Assembly (NCBI GenBank): GCA_944385775.1
Contig: CALWYM010000053.1
Coordinates: 1 to 12,599, forward strand
Length of the DNA: 12,599 nucleotides
Reading direction: 5' to 3'
DNA from: an uncultured Oscillospiraceae bacterium
Lineage (GTDB): Bacteria > Bacillota > Clostridia > Oscillospirales > Oscillospiraceae
Within the stretch, counting starts at the first letter, position 1. The number at the start of each line of letters is the position of its first letter. A program made the translations under genes and the position numbers. This document shows, one piece after another, positions 6,635 through 12,599 of the stretch. Under the pieces are notes generated by a model, which saw nothing but the letters and a program-made list of their open reading frames with translations, did not search any database and was not told where the DNA came from.

Positions 6635-7204
6635 ATGGTTTTTGAAAAAGAGGGAATTGAAAATACCGAAAAAACGGTTGAGATGGCTGTCAAAACCGCG
6701 CGGGAGCGTGGAATAAAGGATCTTGTCGTCGCCTCCAGTACCGGGCGCACGGCGGACTGCCTGGAGAAATTTGACCTCACGGGGCTTAATGTTACCATTG
6801 TCACAACTGCCTACGGCTACGGCGCGCCGGGTACAAACCGTTTCCCGGAGGAAAAGCGCAGACACTTTCTGGAAAAGGGCTTTAAGGTTATCACTGCCGC
6901 CCACGCTCTGACAGGAGTTGAGAGAGCCCTTGGCACACCTGCTTCCGACGCTCCCGGAAACGTGATTGCCGCAACGCTTAAGCTTATCTCCCGCGGTACA
7001 AAGGTCTGCGTTGAGATTGGCGCCATGGCCTGCGACGCCGGCGTTATTATGCCCGGCGAGAGTATTGTTGCCGTTGCCGGCACAGGCGGCGGAGCCGATA
7101 CTGCTATTATAATGCGTCCTGCCAACACTCACAAGCTTTTTGACACAAGGCTGGACGAATTTATCTGCAAGCCCATTGTGGCGCTGAATAACACCAAGGC
7201 ATAA
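6635..7204 (+). CDS. Stand-alone pyruvate kinase C-terminal-like (alpha/beta) domain protein
   Basis: A 189-residue soluble protein that matches the C-terminal alpha/beta domain of pyruvate kinase (PK_C) without the catalytic barrel. Supporting motifs are DLVVASSTGRTADCLEKF (residues 29-46, like the I.T.SG.TA...S core of PK_C), NVTIVTTAYG, and the late GESIVAVAGTGGGADTAIIM (141-160). It cannot be a pyruvate kinase: the barrel and all catalytic residues are absent. Similar isolated domains occur in archaea and Clostridia with no known function; ligand sensing is a guess from the regulatory role of this domain in true pyruvate kinases. The start is the ATG with AAGGAGG 6 bases upstream; the frame remains open upstream to 6548, but the promoter lies inside that extension. 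It is a monocistronic unit. Confidence 0.85.
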   Translation: MVFEKEGIENTEKTVEMAVKTARERGIKDLVVASSTGRTADCLEKFDLTGLNVTIVTTAYGYGAPGTNRFPEEKRRHFLEKGFKVITAAHALTGVERALGTPASDAPGNVIAATLKLISRGTKVCVEIGAMACDAGVIMPGESIVAVAGTGGGADTAIIMRPANTHKLFDTRLDEFICKPIVALNNTKA

Positions 7205-7210
7205 TTTAAA

Positions 7211-7243
7211 AAAGCTGTGCGGCTTTTTAGCCGCACAGCTTTT
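7211..7243. terminator. Bidirectional terminator between the PK_C-like gene and metG
   Basis: A perfect 14-bp stem (7211-7224 with 7229-7243) and a T4 loop. It is flanked by an A-run on the left and a T-run on the right, so it can terminate both convergent genes: 6 bases after the + gene stop and 9 bases after the metG stop. Confidence 0.93.
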
Positions 7244-7252
7244 AATTTTAAA

Positions 7253-9199
7253 TCAGCAGATTTTATATCCGGCAGGGATACTGTCGTCCAGCATAACAAG
7301 GTGAAGCTTTTCCTCGCCGCCCTCCTCCTTTGCGGCGGAAAGAAGCATACCGCAGGAGTCAAGTCCCATCATCTTTCTCGGCGGAAGGTTCGGTATGGCA
7401 ACAAGTGTCTTGCCCACAAGCTCCTCCGGCTTGTAAAACTGAGCAATGCCGGAAAGGATCTGTCTGGGTGTTCCGCTTCCGTCATTTAGCGTAAAGCGGA
7501 GCAGCTTTTTGCTCTTTTTAACAGCCTCGCACTCCAAAACCTTGCACACCCGCATATCGCACTTTGAAAAATCCTCAAAGCTTACATCCGGCAGCACAGG
7601 GTCCGACGTAACCTCAGGCTCCCTGGCAGTAAGACTGTTAAGGGTTTCAAGCTCTTTATCCATATCTATTCTCGGGAAGATAACCTCTCCCTTTGTTACG
7701 GTTACGTTAAGGGGCATTGCGCCAAAGGTTGCAGCGCTGTCCCAGTCCGTCCTGTCACCCGCTCCGATCTGGGAGAAAATCTTCTCGCAGCTTTCCGGCA
7801 TAAAGGGCTTTAAAAGCACAGTGCATATTCTGACAGATTCAAGCAGATTGTACATTACCCTTGCAAGACGCTCTCTTTTTTCCGGGTCCTTGCCCAGCTT
7901 CCACGGCTCAGTCTCGTCAATGTATTTGTTGGCGCGACCCAGCACCTTAAATATCTCTCCGATAGCATTCTGAAACGCGTAAACATCCATCTGCTTCTGG
8001 TAAACGTCTCTGAGACCCTTTGCCATTTCCACAAGCTCGTTGTCAATGGCCTCTTTACCGTCATAGCTCTCCGGCAGGGTGCCGCCAAAATATTTTGCCA
8101 CCATTGCAACGGTTCTGGAAACAAGGTTACCAAGTGAGTTGGCAAGGTCAATATTTATCCTTGAAATCAGCGCCTCGTTTGAGAAATTACCGTCGGAGCC
8201 GAAGGGGAATTCACGGAGCAGGAAAAATCTGAGCGCGTCAACGCCGTATCTCTCAGCGAGAAGATAGGGGTCCACCACGTTGCCCTTGCTCTTACTCATC
8301 TTGCCGCCGTCCAGCAGCAGCCAGCCGTGACCGAATACCTTCTTGGGCAGCGGTATTCCCACGCTCATGCACATTGCCGGCCAGATTATGGAGTGGAAAC
8401 GCACTATTTCCTTACCGATAAAATGGACGTCGGCAGGCCAGTACTTATCAAAGTCGTCATATTCATCGTTCATGTAGCCCAGGGCGGTGACGTAGTTGAA
8501 AAGTGCGTCAATCCACACATAAACCACATGACCCGGGTCAAAGTCTACCGGCACGCCCCAGGTAAAGCTTGTTCTGGAAACGCAAAGGTCCTCAAGACCG
8601 GGCTTTATAAAGTTATTTATCATCTCATGGACGCGGCTTCTGGGCTGGAGAAAATCTGTATTTTCCAGAAGGTCCCTGATTCTGTCGGCATACTTTGAAA
8701 GGCGGAAGAAATAAGCCTCCTCCTCCGCGTCGACAACCTCCCTGCCGCAGTCCGGGCACTTGCCGTCCTTAAGCTGGCTTTCAGTCCAGAATGACTCGCA
8801 GGGCTTGCAGTATTTACCCACGTACTTTCCCTTGTATATGTCGCCGTTATCGTACATCTTTCTGAAAATACGCTGGATCGCCGCCACATGGTAGCTGTCT
8901 GTGGTGCGGATAAACCTGTCGTTTGATATGTTCATCAGCTTCCACAAATCAAGAACGCCCCTATCCCCCTGGACTATATCGTCCACAAACTGTTTCGGGG
9001 TTTTGCCGGCTTCCCTGGCCTTGTCCTCAATTTTCTGTCCATGCTCGTCCGTTCCCGTAAGGAACATAACGTCATAGCCTCTCATACGCATATATCTGGC
9101 CATAGCATCGGTGCACACCGTACAGTAGGCGTGTCCGATGTGCAGCTTATCTGATGGATAGTAAATAGGCGTGGTGATATAAAATTTTTCCTTTTTCAT
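7253..9199 (-). CDS. metG: Methionine--tRNA ligase (methionyl-tRNA synthetase) with C-terminal tRNA-binding domain
   Basis: A 648-residue class I aminoacyl-tRNA synthetase that charges tRNA-Met in the cytoplasm. The catalytic Rossmann fold carries HIGH at residues 20-23 and KMSKS at 300-304. Four cysteines in two CxxC pairs (131/134 and 148/151) form a single zinc knuckle in the connective domain. The helical anticodon domain follows (about 340-500). Residues about 545-648 are an EMAP-II/Trbp111-like OB fold (FSKCDMRVCKVLECEAVKKS, later IPNLPPRKMMGLDSCGMLLS), which increases tRNA affinity and dimerises in many bacteria. Full length, no missing motif. ATG start with AAAGGAGG 7 bases upstream. 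It is transcribed alone; the ~35-base leader from the predicted promoter is too short for a T-box. Confidence 0.98.
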   Translation of the reverse strand: MKKEKFYITTPIYYPSDKLHIGHAYCTVCTDAMARYMRMRGYDVMFLTGTDEHGQKIEDKAREAGKTPKQFVDDIVQGDRGVLDLWKLMNISNDRFIRTTDSYHVAAIQRIFRKMYDNGDIYKGKYVGKYCKPCESFWTESQLKDGKCPDCGREVVDAEEEAYFFRLSKYADRIRDLLENTDFLQPRSRVHEMINNFIKPGLEDLCVSRTSFTWGVPVDFDPGHVVYVWIDALFNYVTALGYMNDEYDDFDKYWPADVHFIGKEIVRFHSIIWPAMCMSVGIPLPKKVFGHGWLLLDGGKMSKSKGNVVDPYLLAERYGVDALRFFLLREFPFGSDGNFSNEALISRINIDLANSLGNLVSRTVAMVAKYFGGTLPESYDGKEAIDNELVEMAKGLRDVYQKQMDVYAFQNAIGEIFKVLGRANKYIDETEPWKLGKDPEKRERLARVMYNLLESVRICTVLLKPFMPESCEKIFSQIGAGDRTDWDSAATFGAMPLNVTVTKGEVIFPRIDMDKELETLNSLTAREPEVTSDPVLPDVSFEDFSKCDMRVCKVLECEAVKKSKKLLRFTLNDGSGTPRQILSGIAQFYKPEELVGKTLVAIPNLPPRKMMGLDSCGMLLSAAKEEGGEEKLHLVMLDDSIPAGYKIC

Positions 9200-9241
9200 T
9201 ATCAGCCCTCCTTTATTGTGGCAAAAAATGCCCTTCTTTTG

Positions 9242-9271
9242 ATTTTATCACAAAGTCTCCCGCCTTTGCAA
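9242..9271 (-). promoter_or_regulatory. Sigma-A promoter for metG
   Basis: On the minus strand: TTGCAA (9271-9266), 18 bp, TAAAAT (9247-9242), with TG one base before the -10. Transcription would start about 35 bases upstream of the metG ATG. Confidence 0.7.
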
Positions 9272-9304
9272 TAGTTTTCGCCGTCCCGGGGGCAGTATAT
9301 ACAC

Positions 9305-9335
9305 AAAATACGCCGCAGAACATTCTGCGGCGTAT
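9305..9335 (-). terminator. Terminator of the SCP2-repeat/aminotransferase operon
   Basis: A 13-bp perfect inverted repeat (9308-9320 with 9323-9335; the innermost pair must open for a loop) followed on the minus strand by TTT-GTGT. It lies 15 bases beyond the aminotransferase stop and about 35 bases upstream of the metG promoter. Confidence 0.85.
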
Positions 9336-9350
9336 AAATTTTGTTCTTTC

Positions 9351-10604
9351 TTACTTATCGTGTCTGTCACGGACGACGCTGAAAGCCTCATCGGCGATTT
9401 CAACAGTCTCCCTGATGTCGTCGTCGGAAAGGGCTGCGTTTATAAAGTGGTTGTGGTGACCTGTAAAGAACACGCCTCTCTGAACGCACTGGGCAATCCA
9501 TTCCTGATGGAGCATAAAGGTTGGATCGTCAGCCAGTCTCAGATAAAACAGCGAGGGCATACCGGTCACATTAAGAGTATAGCCGTACTTTGCGGCGGCG
9601 GCAATAAGCCCGTCCTTGAGCTTTTGTCCCTTTTCGTTTAGGATTCTGGGACAGTCGATTTTTTTCATCTTCTCAATGCAGGCGATACCGGCGGCAAAGG
9701 GCACGGCACTCATCCAGTAGCTGCCTGTGTAGCTAAGGCTGGAAACAGTATTTTTAAGGAAATCCCTGCCGCAAAGAGCGGAGACGTTATAGCCGTTGGC
9801 AAGAGCTTTGCAGAAGCAGATAAGGTCAGCCTTAAAGCCGAAATAGTGGTCGCTGCCTGCCAGATCCATTCTGAAGCCGGCACGGACATCGTCGATTATA
9901 AGCACCGTTCCCGTATCGTCGCAGAGCTTCCTCACCTTCTGCCAGAATCCCTCTGCCGGCATCTGGTTATCCATGAAGTTCCCGTGCATATAGGGCTGGG
10001 CGATAATTGCCGCTATCTGGTCTCTGTTTTCCTCAAAAACCCGGCTCAGCTCCTCAAAATTATTCCACTCCACATAGATATTGTTGCACACGTCCTCCTC
10101 AATAACACCGGGGTAATCAACCTTCTGGGTCCATGGGGAAACGCCGTGGTAATAGCCCTTGAAAAAGACAATCTTCTTTCTGTGGGTATATGCCCTTGCG
10201 GTCATAATTGCGCCGGTGGTGACGTCGTTTCCGTTTTTGGCGAAAAACGCCCAGTCCGCGCTGGCAACAGTGTCAACAAGAAGGTCAGCAAAGTCAATCA
10301 TAACCGGGTTTGGCAGAGTGGTACAGTCGGAAATCGCCCTCTGCCTTGCGGCAGCCTCGTCCACGTCCGGGTCATTGTAGCCGAGGATATTGGGACCATA
10401 GGCACACATATAATCTATAAATTTATTTCCGTCCAAATCCCAGAGATAGGTTCCCTGAGCCTTTGATGAGTAGAGAGGAAACGCCTCTATGGGCACATAG
10501 CAGCCCTCTACCGGTCCCTGATGACCGTATATTCCGGACGGGATAACCTTGCAGGCACGCTCAAAGGCAGCTCTGCTCTTAGGATATTCATAAAGCTTTC
10601 TCAT
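9351..10604 (-). CDS. Class III PLP-dependent aminotransferase, glutamate-1-semialdehyde aminomutase-like
   Basis: A 417-residue fold-type I PLP enzyme of the class III group, nearest in style to HemL-like proteins. Visible features: LWDLDGNKFIDYMCAYGPNILGY (53-75), KNGNDVTTGAIMTARAYT (123-140), FFKGYYHG (147-154), the PLP-pyridine Asp238 in VLIIDDVRAGFR, and Schiff-base Lys266 in CFCKALANGY. The usual phosphate-loop SGTEA/SGSEA reads NGNDV, so the Glu is Asp. No other tetrapyrrole gene is present, so it is unlikely to be the housekeeping hemL. The substrate may be an amino acid or amine; I cannot say which. The ATG follows the SCP2-repeat gene by 12 bases, and its ribosome site GAGGAG overlaps the upstream stop, implying translational coupling. 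Family secure; substrate unknown. Confidence 0.9.
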   Translation of the reverse strand: MRKLYEYPKSRAAFERACKVIPSGIYGHQGPVEGCYVPIEAFPLYSSKAQGTYLWDLDGNKFIDYMCAYGPNILGYNDPDVDEAAARQRAISDCTTLPNPVMIDFADLLVDTVASADWAFFAKNGNDVTTGAIMTARAYTHRKKIVFFKGYYHGVSPWTQKVDYPGVIEEDVCNNIYVEWNNFEELSRVFEENRDQIAAIIAQPYMHGNFMDNQMPAEGFWQKVRKLCDDTGTVLIIDDVRAGFRMDLAGSDHYFGFKADLICFCKALANGYNVSALCGRDFLKNTVSSLSYTGSYWMSAVPFAAGIACIEKMKKIDCPRILNEKGQKLKDGLIAAAAKYGYTLNVTGMPSLFYLRLADDPTFMLHQEWIAQCVQRGVFFTGHHNHFINAALSDDDIRETVEIADEAFSVVRDRHDK

Positions 10605-10612
10605 ATCTCATT

Positions 10613-10618
10613 CTCCTC
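10613..10618 (-). promoter_or_regulatory. Ribosome binding site overlapping the upstream stop codon
   Basis: GAGGAG (minus strand) shares its first bases with the TGA stop of the SCP2-repeat gene and sits 8 bases from the aminotransferase ATG. This suggests the two proteins are made in a coupled fashion. Confidence 0.75.
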
Positions 10619-11369
10619 AAGAAAGATACAGCGCAACTCTGTCAAGTATGCGGTTAATATTGTCCACCTGGAACATCATTCCGCCCACCCGGACCTTGCC
10701 GGTGGCCACGGAGACAATGGCGTTTATCTTGCCGTCAAACAGGTCCCTTGCGGTGTGTATATCCTCAAATATCATGTAGCTCATATACTCCGCAGGCTCC
10801 TCATGGTGCGGCGTCAGGTGGTGGTCCTTCACCGTTATATAGGCGTAGAACTGGTCCTTTACCCCAATTTTCACGTTTCCGTCCACAGTATTGCCCGCGC
10901 TGAAACGACCAATCTTATCATTATTTCCCACCTGGCACAAAGCCTCAACTATAACATAAAACATGACCTTTGTGCTGACCTCAAAAAATCTCTCGTCCTT
11001 AAGGGCATCTTCCTCAGGTCTCAGATACGAGGTGAGTATATCGGTGAGCTTCGTAAACTTTTTAAGCAGAAATCCGATTTTTGTAAAGCCCTTTGAGGGT
11101 ATCGGCGTAACCGTGCCGTTAATAAGACCGTTGAATTTTTTCGGGCTTCCAAAGGGCAGCTTAATATTGCAGCTCTCGCAGCCGGGCACCATTTTGCACT
11201 CCCCGTCCTTAAATACAAGGGTAGCCTCCGGTCCGCCCTTTACGGAAAAACCAATGGAAATATCCTCCCCTTTAATAAGGCGCTTTGCCTCGTCATCAAG
11301 ACGACATAGTTCCCTGAGAGAGCCTAAAACGGCATACAAATTTATATAAGCAAGAGTTCTCTCGTCCAT
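10617..11369 (-). CDS. Protein with two tandem SCP2-like (sterol-carrier) repeats
   Basis: A 250-residue soluble protein; ATG with AGGAGG 5 bases upstream. I see two copies of an SCP2-like pattern. Copy 1 (about 37-116): a strand pair around ATLVFKDGECKM, then a Phe/Leu segment, INGTV, a KIGF strand and FTKLTDILTSYL. Copy 2 (about 165-249): KIGVKDQFYAYITVKD, then MIFEDIHTARDLFDGKINA, the GKVRVGG strand and INRILDRVALYL. SCP2 domains hold lipids or other hydrophobic ligands in a tunnel, so ligand binding is the natural guess. A long helix region (125-150) separates the copies. It is the first gene of an operon with the aminotransferase and could present or sequester its substrate, which is inference. 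Domain recognition is by eye and moderately sure. Confidence 0.68.
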   Translation of the reverse strand: MDERTLAYINLYAVLGSLRELCRLDDEAKRLIKGEDISIGFSVKGGPEATLVFKDGECKMVPGCESCNIKLPFGSPKKFNGLINGTVTPIPSKGFTKIGFLLKKFTKLTDILTSYLRPEEDALKDERFFEVSTKVMFYVIVEALCQVGNNDKIGRFSAGNTVDGNVKIGVKDQFYAYITVKDHHLTPHHEEPAEYMSYMIFEDIHTARDLFDGKINAIVSVATGKVRVGGMMFQVDNINRILDRVALYLS

Positions 11370-11398
11370 ATTATCCTCCTACTGTTGATTTTAGGATA

Positions 11399-11427
11399 AT
11401 TATAGCTTTTCCCCCATGAAAAAGCAA
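11399..11427 (-). promoter_or_regulatory. Sigma-A promoter for the SCP2-repeat/aminotransferase operon
   Basis: On the minus strand: TTGCTT (11427-11422), 17 bp, perfect TATAAT (11404-11399). The -10 lies 29 bases before the ATG. Confidence 0.8.
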
Positions 11428-11438
11428 CAACCCTATCA

Positions 11439-11463
11439 TTAACATTTTGTTAACATTGTTAAC
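11439..11463. promoter_or_regulatory. Palindromic candidate operator between two divergent promoters
   Basis: Two overlapping perfect palindromes share a half-site: TTAACA-TTT-TGTTAA (11439-11453) and GTTAACA-T-TGTTAAC (11449-11463). The block sits 11 bp behind the -35 of the minus-strand promoter and 14 bp ahead of the -35 of the plus-strand promoter, so one regulator could act on both units. No matching regulator gene is identified. Confidence 0.5.
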
Positions 11464-11477
11464 CTGACTTCGTCCCC

Positions 11478-11506
11478 TTGAAAAATACTCCCTTGGGGGT
11501 TAAAAT
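11478..11506 (+). promoter_or_regulatory. Sigma-A promoter for the DUF3783 gene
   Basis: TTGAAA (11478-11483), 17 bp, TAAAAT (11501-11506). Start of transcription would be near 11513, leaving a leader of about 24 bases that contains the ribosome site AAGGAG. Confidence 0.82.
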
Positions 11507-11536
11507 AGGATTAAATCCACAAGGAGAGATTAAATT

Positions 11537-11923
11537 ATGGAAAATAATCTTCCGGGCAAGACGCTGCTTGTTGCCGGCGGCGCTCTGCCCTTAAATCAGG
11601 GACTTTATTCCCTTGCCGCACAGCTTGGCTACAACTTTTACGAGATTAAGAAAGCCGAGTATAACCGCTCCGTAAAAACAATTCTCGGTATAGGAAAGGT
11701 AAAAAAGGTCCTGCCAGACTATGAGGGCGAGGCTCTTTCCGAGCCTTTGCTTATAATTTACGGTCTGGGAAACAGGGAGCTTGACATTCTTCTTGACGCA
11801 ATGCGCGATTTAAAGCTTACAGTGTCACTGAAGGCTGTCACCACAAAGGTAAACATAAACTGGACACCGAAGCAGTTTTACAACGCCCTGTCAAGGGAGC
11901 GCGGAGCACTGAGGGACAGGTAA
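11537..11923 (+). CDS. DUF3783-containing protein
   Basis: A 128-residue soluble protein of unknown function. The C-terminal half (about 68-124) matches the DUF3783 pattern: a hydrophobic strand LLIIYGLGNRELDILLDAMR, then LKAVTTKVNINWTPKQFYNALSRE, with the characteristic K-A-V-T..N..W and a final acidic helix. The N-terminal half begins with a strand TLLVAGGA and a second alpha/beta element (GYNFYEIKKAEYNRSVKTIL), possibly a small regulatory-like fold. ATG with AAGGAG 10 bases upstream. It has its own promoter and a terminator, and is divergent from the SCP2-repeat operon. No catalytic residues are evident and I would not assign a function. Confidence 0.8.
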   Translation: MENNLPGKTLLVAGGALPLNQGLYSLAAQLGYNFYEIKKAEYNRSVKTILGIGKVKKVLPDYEGEALSEPLLIIYGLGNRELDILLDAMRDLKLTVSLKAVTTKVNINWTPKQFYNALSRERGALRDR

Positions 11924-11958
11924 CTTCGGACAAAGCAGAAAAAACAGTAATAAACGAA

Positions 11959-11998
11959 AAAGGCGTTTCGGAAAATATCCGAAACGCCTTTCTTTTTT
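11959..11998. terminator. Bidirectional terminator between the DUF3783 gene and msrC
   Basis: A perfect 14-bp stem (11959-11972 with 11978-11991) with a 5-base loop, T-rich on the right (CTTTCTTTTTT) and A-rich on the left (CGAAAAA). The T-run overlaps the end of the convergent msrC gene, whose stop lies at 11997-11999. Confidence 0.93.
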
Positions 11999-12452
11999 AA
12001 AATCTCTCAAAGAGCTTTCCTATTTTCTCAAAGCCCGCAAGGTCAGCCTCGTCAAAGCGATACAGCACAGGGCTGTCAATGTCAAGTACGCCAATAAAGT
12101 CGCCGTTTTTTCCGTAAAGTGGCACTACTATCTCGGAATTTGACGCGCTGTCACAGGCTATGTGACCGGGGAAAGCGTGAACATCGGGCACAAGCTGGCT
12201 TTTTCCCTCTGCCATTGCGGTACCGCAGACGCCCTTGCCCCGGGGAATTCTGGTACAGGCGACCTTGCCCTGAAACGGTCCCAGAATAAGCCCCCCGTTT
12301 TTCTCCCGGTAAAATCCTGCCCAGTTTAAGTCCGGCACCATCTCCCATATGGCGGCGGAGACATTTGCCATGGCGCAGATCAAATCGTCCTCACCCTCTA
12401 AAATTGAAGCCACGACCTCTGCCGTATTTTCATAAAGCTTCTCTTTTTCCAC
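11997..12452 (-). CDS. msrC: Free methionine-(R)-sulfoxide reductase, GAF domain (fRMsr)
   Basis: A 151-residue single GAF-domain enzyme that reduces free L-methionine-(R)-sulfoxide in the cytoplasm using thioredoxin-type reductants, protecting against oxidation. The diagnostic blocks are all present: LNWAGFY, LGPFQGKVACTRIP with Cys66, GKGVCGTA with Cys76, and PDVHAFPGHIACDSASNSEIVVP with Cys100. The 10- and 24-residue spacings equal those of Cys84, Cys94 and Cys118 in E. coli MsrC, where Cys118 is catalytic and Cys84/Cys94 take part in resolution. A further GVLDIDSP block closes the pocket. Start is GTG at base 12452, with GGGAGG 7 bases upstream; there is no better start nearby. It lies 25 bases after a membrane-protein gene and probably shares its transcript. 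Confidence 0.96.
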   Translation of the reverse strand: MEKEKLYENTAEVVASILEGEDDLICAMANVSAAIWEMVPDLNWAGFYREKNGGLILGPFQGKVACTRIPRGKGVCGTAMAEGKSQLVPDVHAFPGHIACDSASNSEIVVPLYGKNGDFIGVLDIDSPVLYRFDEADLAGFEKIGKLFERF

Positions 12453-12477
12453 TGTCCTTCCTCCCTATTTTTGCTTT

Positions 12478-12599
12478 TCAGCTGAAAATATGGATAACTC
12501 CCAAGCTGACTGCCATCATAATAAGCCCTGCCGTGGCAACACCGGCGAAAATAGCCGGCACGGCGTATTTAAGGCGAAGACCGAGAAATGCGGCAATCA
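12478..12599 (-). CDS. C-terminus of a membrane protein, probably small multidrug export family; 5' end outside window
   Basis: Only the last 39 residues plus TGA are visible; the window edge cuts codon and gene. The peptide is hydrophobic, with FLGLRLKYAVPAIFAGVATA followed by GLIMMAVSLGVIHIF. The pattern (L..Y.VPAIFAGV..AGLIM) resembles the C-terminal helix pair of the COG2426 'small multi-drug export' proteins, though with so little sequence this is tentative. It is upstream of msrC in the same direction, 25 bases apart, so the two are probably co-transcribed. The name reflects the family label; no drug transport has to follow. Confidence 0.6.
   Translation of the reverse strand, partial: IAAFLGLRLKYAVPAIFAGVATAGLIMMAVSLGVIHIFS

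Noticed and set aside
9200..9300. T-box or S-box leader upstream of metG
   Set aside because: The predicted promoter leaves only about 35 bases of leader. There is no room for a specifier stem, antiterminator or SAM aptamer.
9846..10466. Plus-strand open frame of 206 codons opposite the aminotransferase
   Set aside because: It is fully antisense to the aminotransferase, whose PLP Lys, Asp and other motifs are intact. The frame has no recognisable domain or ribosome site.
9351..10604. Housekeeping hemL (glutamate-1-semialdehyde aminomutase)
   Set aside because: The fold fits, but the phosphate-loop motif differs (NGNDV instead of SG-S/T-EA), no heme gene is near, and it pairs with an SCP2-repeat gene.
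10521..11096. Plus-strand open frame of 191 codons across the aminotransferase/SCP2-repeat junction
   Set aside because: It spans two good minus-strand genes and their coupled ribosome site, and its translation has no domain pattern.
1..12599. tRNA/rRNA genes, CRISPR arrays, insertion sequences or prophage elements
   Set aside because: I saw no clover-leaf or rRNA sequence, no spaced direct repeats, no transposase or integrase coding, and no att-like repeats. All larger stretches are accounted for by ordinary genes.

Overview
This window looks like an ordinary chromosomal stretch of a low-to-mid GC Gram-positive bacterium. The best guess is a gut-type Clostridia (Oscillospiraceae/Ruminococcaceae-like). 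The reasons are strong AGGAGG-type ribosome sites, TTG and GTG starts, textbook sigma-A promoters (TTGACA or TTGAAA, 17 bp, TAAAAT), compact hairpin-plus-U-tract terminators, and the gene families present. The taxonomic placement is inference. I see no mobile element, CRISPR array, RNA gene or phage gene.

Layout. Bases 1-2255, + strand: the end of an AzgA/PbuG-type purine permease (cut by the window edge), a hairpin, a UraA-type uracil permease, and a strong terminator. This is a nucleobase-uptake pair. Bases 2266-4794, + strand: a consensus promoter drives a tight operon of a DusB-type tRNA-dihydrouridine synthase, an ECF sigma factor (4-base overlap) and a membrane-anchored zinc-finger anti-sigma factor, closed by a terminator. 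Bases 4806-5395: a single-gene YfcE phosphodiesterase. Bases 5430-6430, - strand: a small two-helix membrane protein followed by a TetR-family regulator. Bases 6572-7204, + strand: a stand-alone protein related to the C-terminal domain of pyruvate kinase. Bases 7253-9199, - strand: methionyl-tRNA synthetase. Bases 9351-11369, - strand: a two-gene operon of a protein with two SCP2-like repeats and a class-III (glutamate-1-semialdehyde-aminomutase-like) PLP aminotransferase. Bases 11537-11923, + strand: a DUF3783 protein, divergent from that operon across an intergenic region with a palindromic candidate operator. Bases 11997-12599, - strand: a free methionine-(R)-sulfoxide reductase preceded by the tail of a membrane protein that probably belongs to the small multidrug export family.

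How the genes fit together. Most units are one to three genes, and three convergent pairs share bidirectional terminator hairpins. The sigma/anti-sigma pair is a self-contained signalling unit that appears to be co-transcribed with dusB from a vegetative promoter. I found no clear multi-gene novel system. The least explained items are the SCP2-repeat/aminotransferase operon, the orphan pyruvate-kinase-C protein, and the palindrome centred between two divergent promoters.
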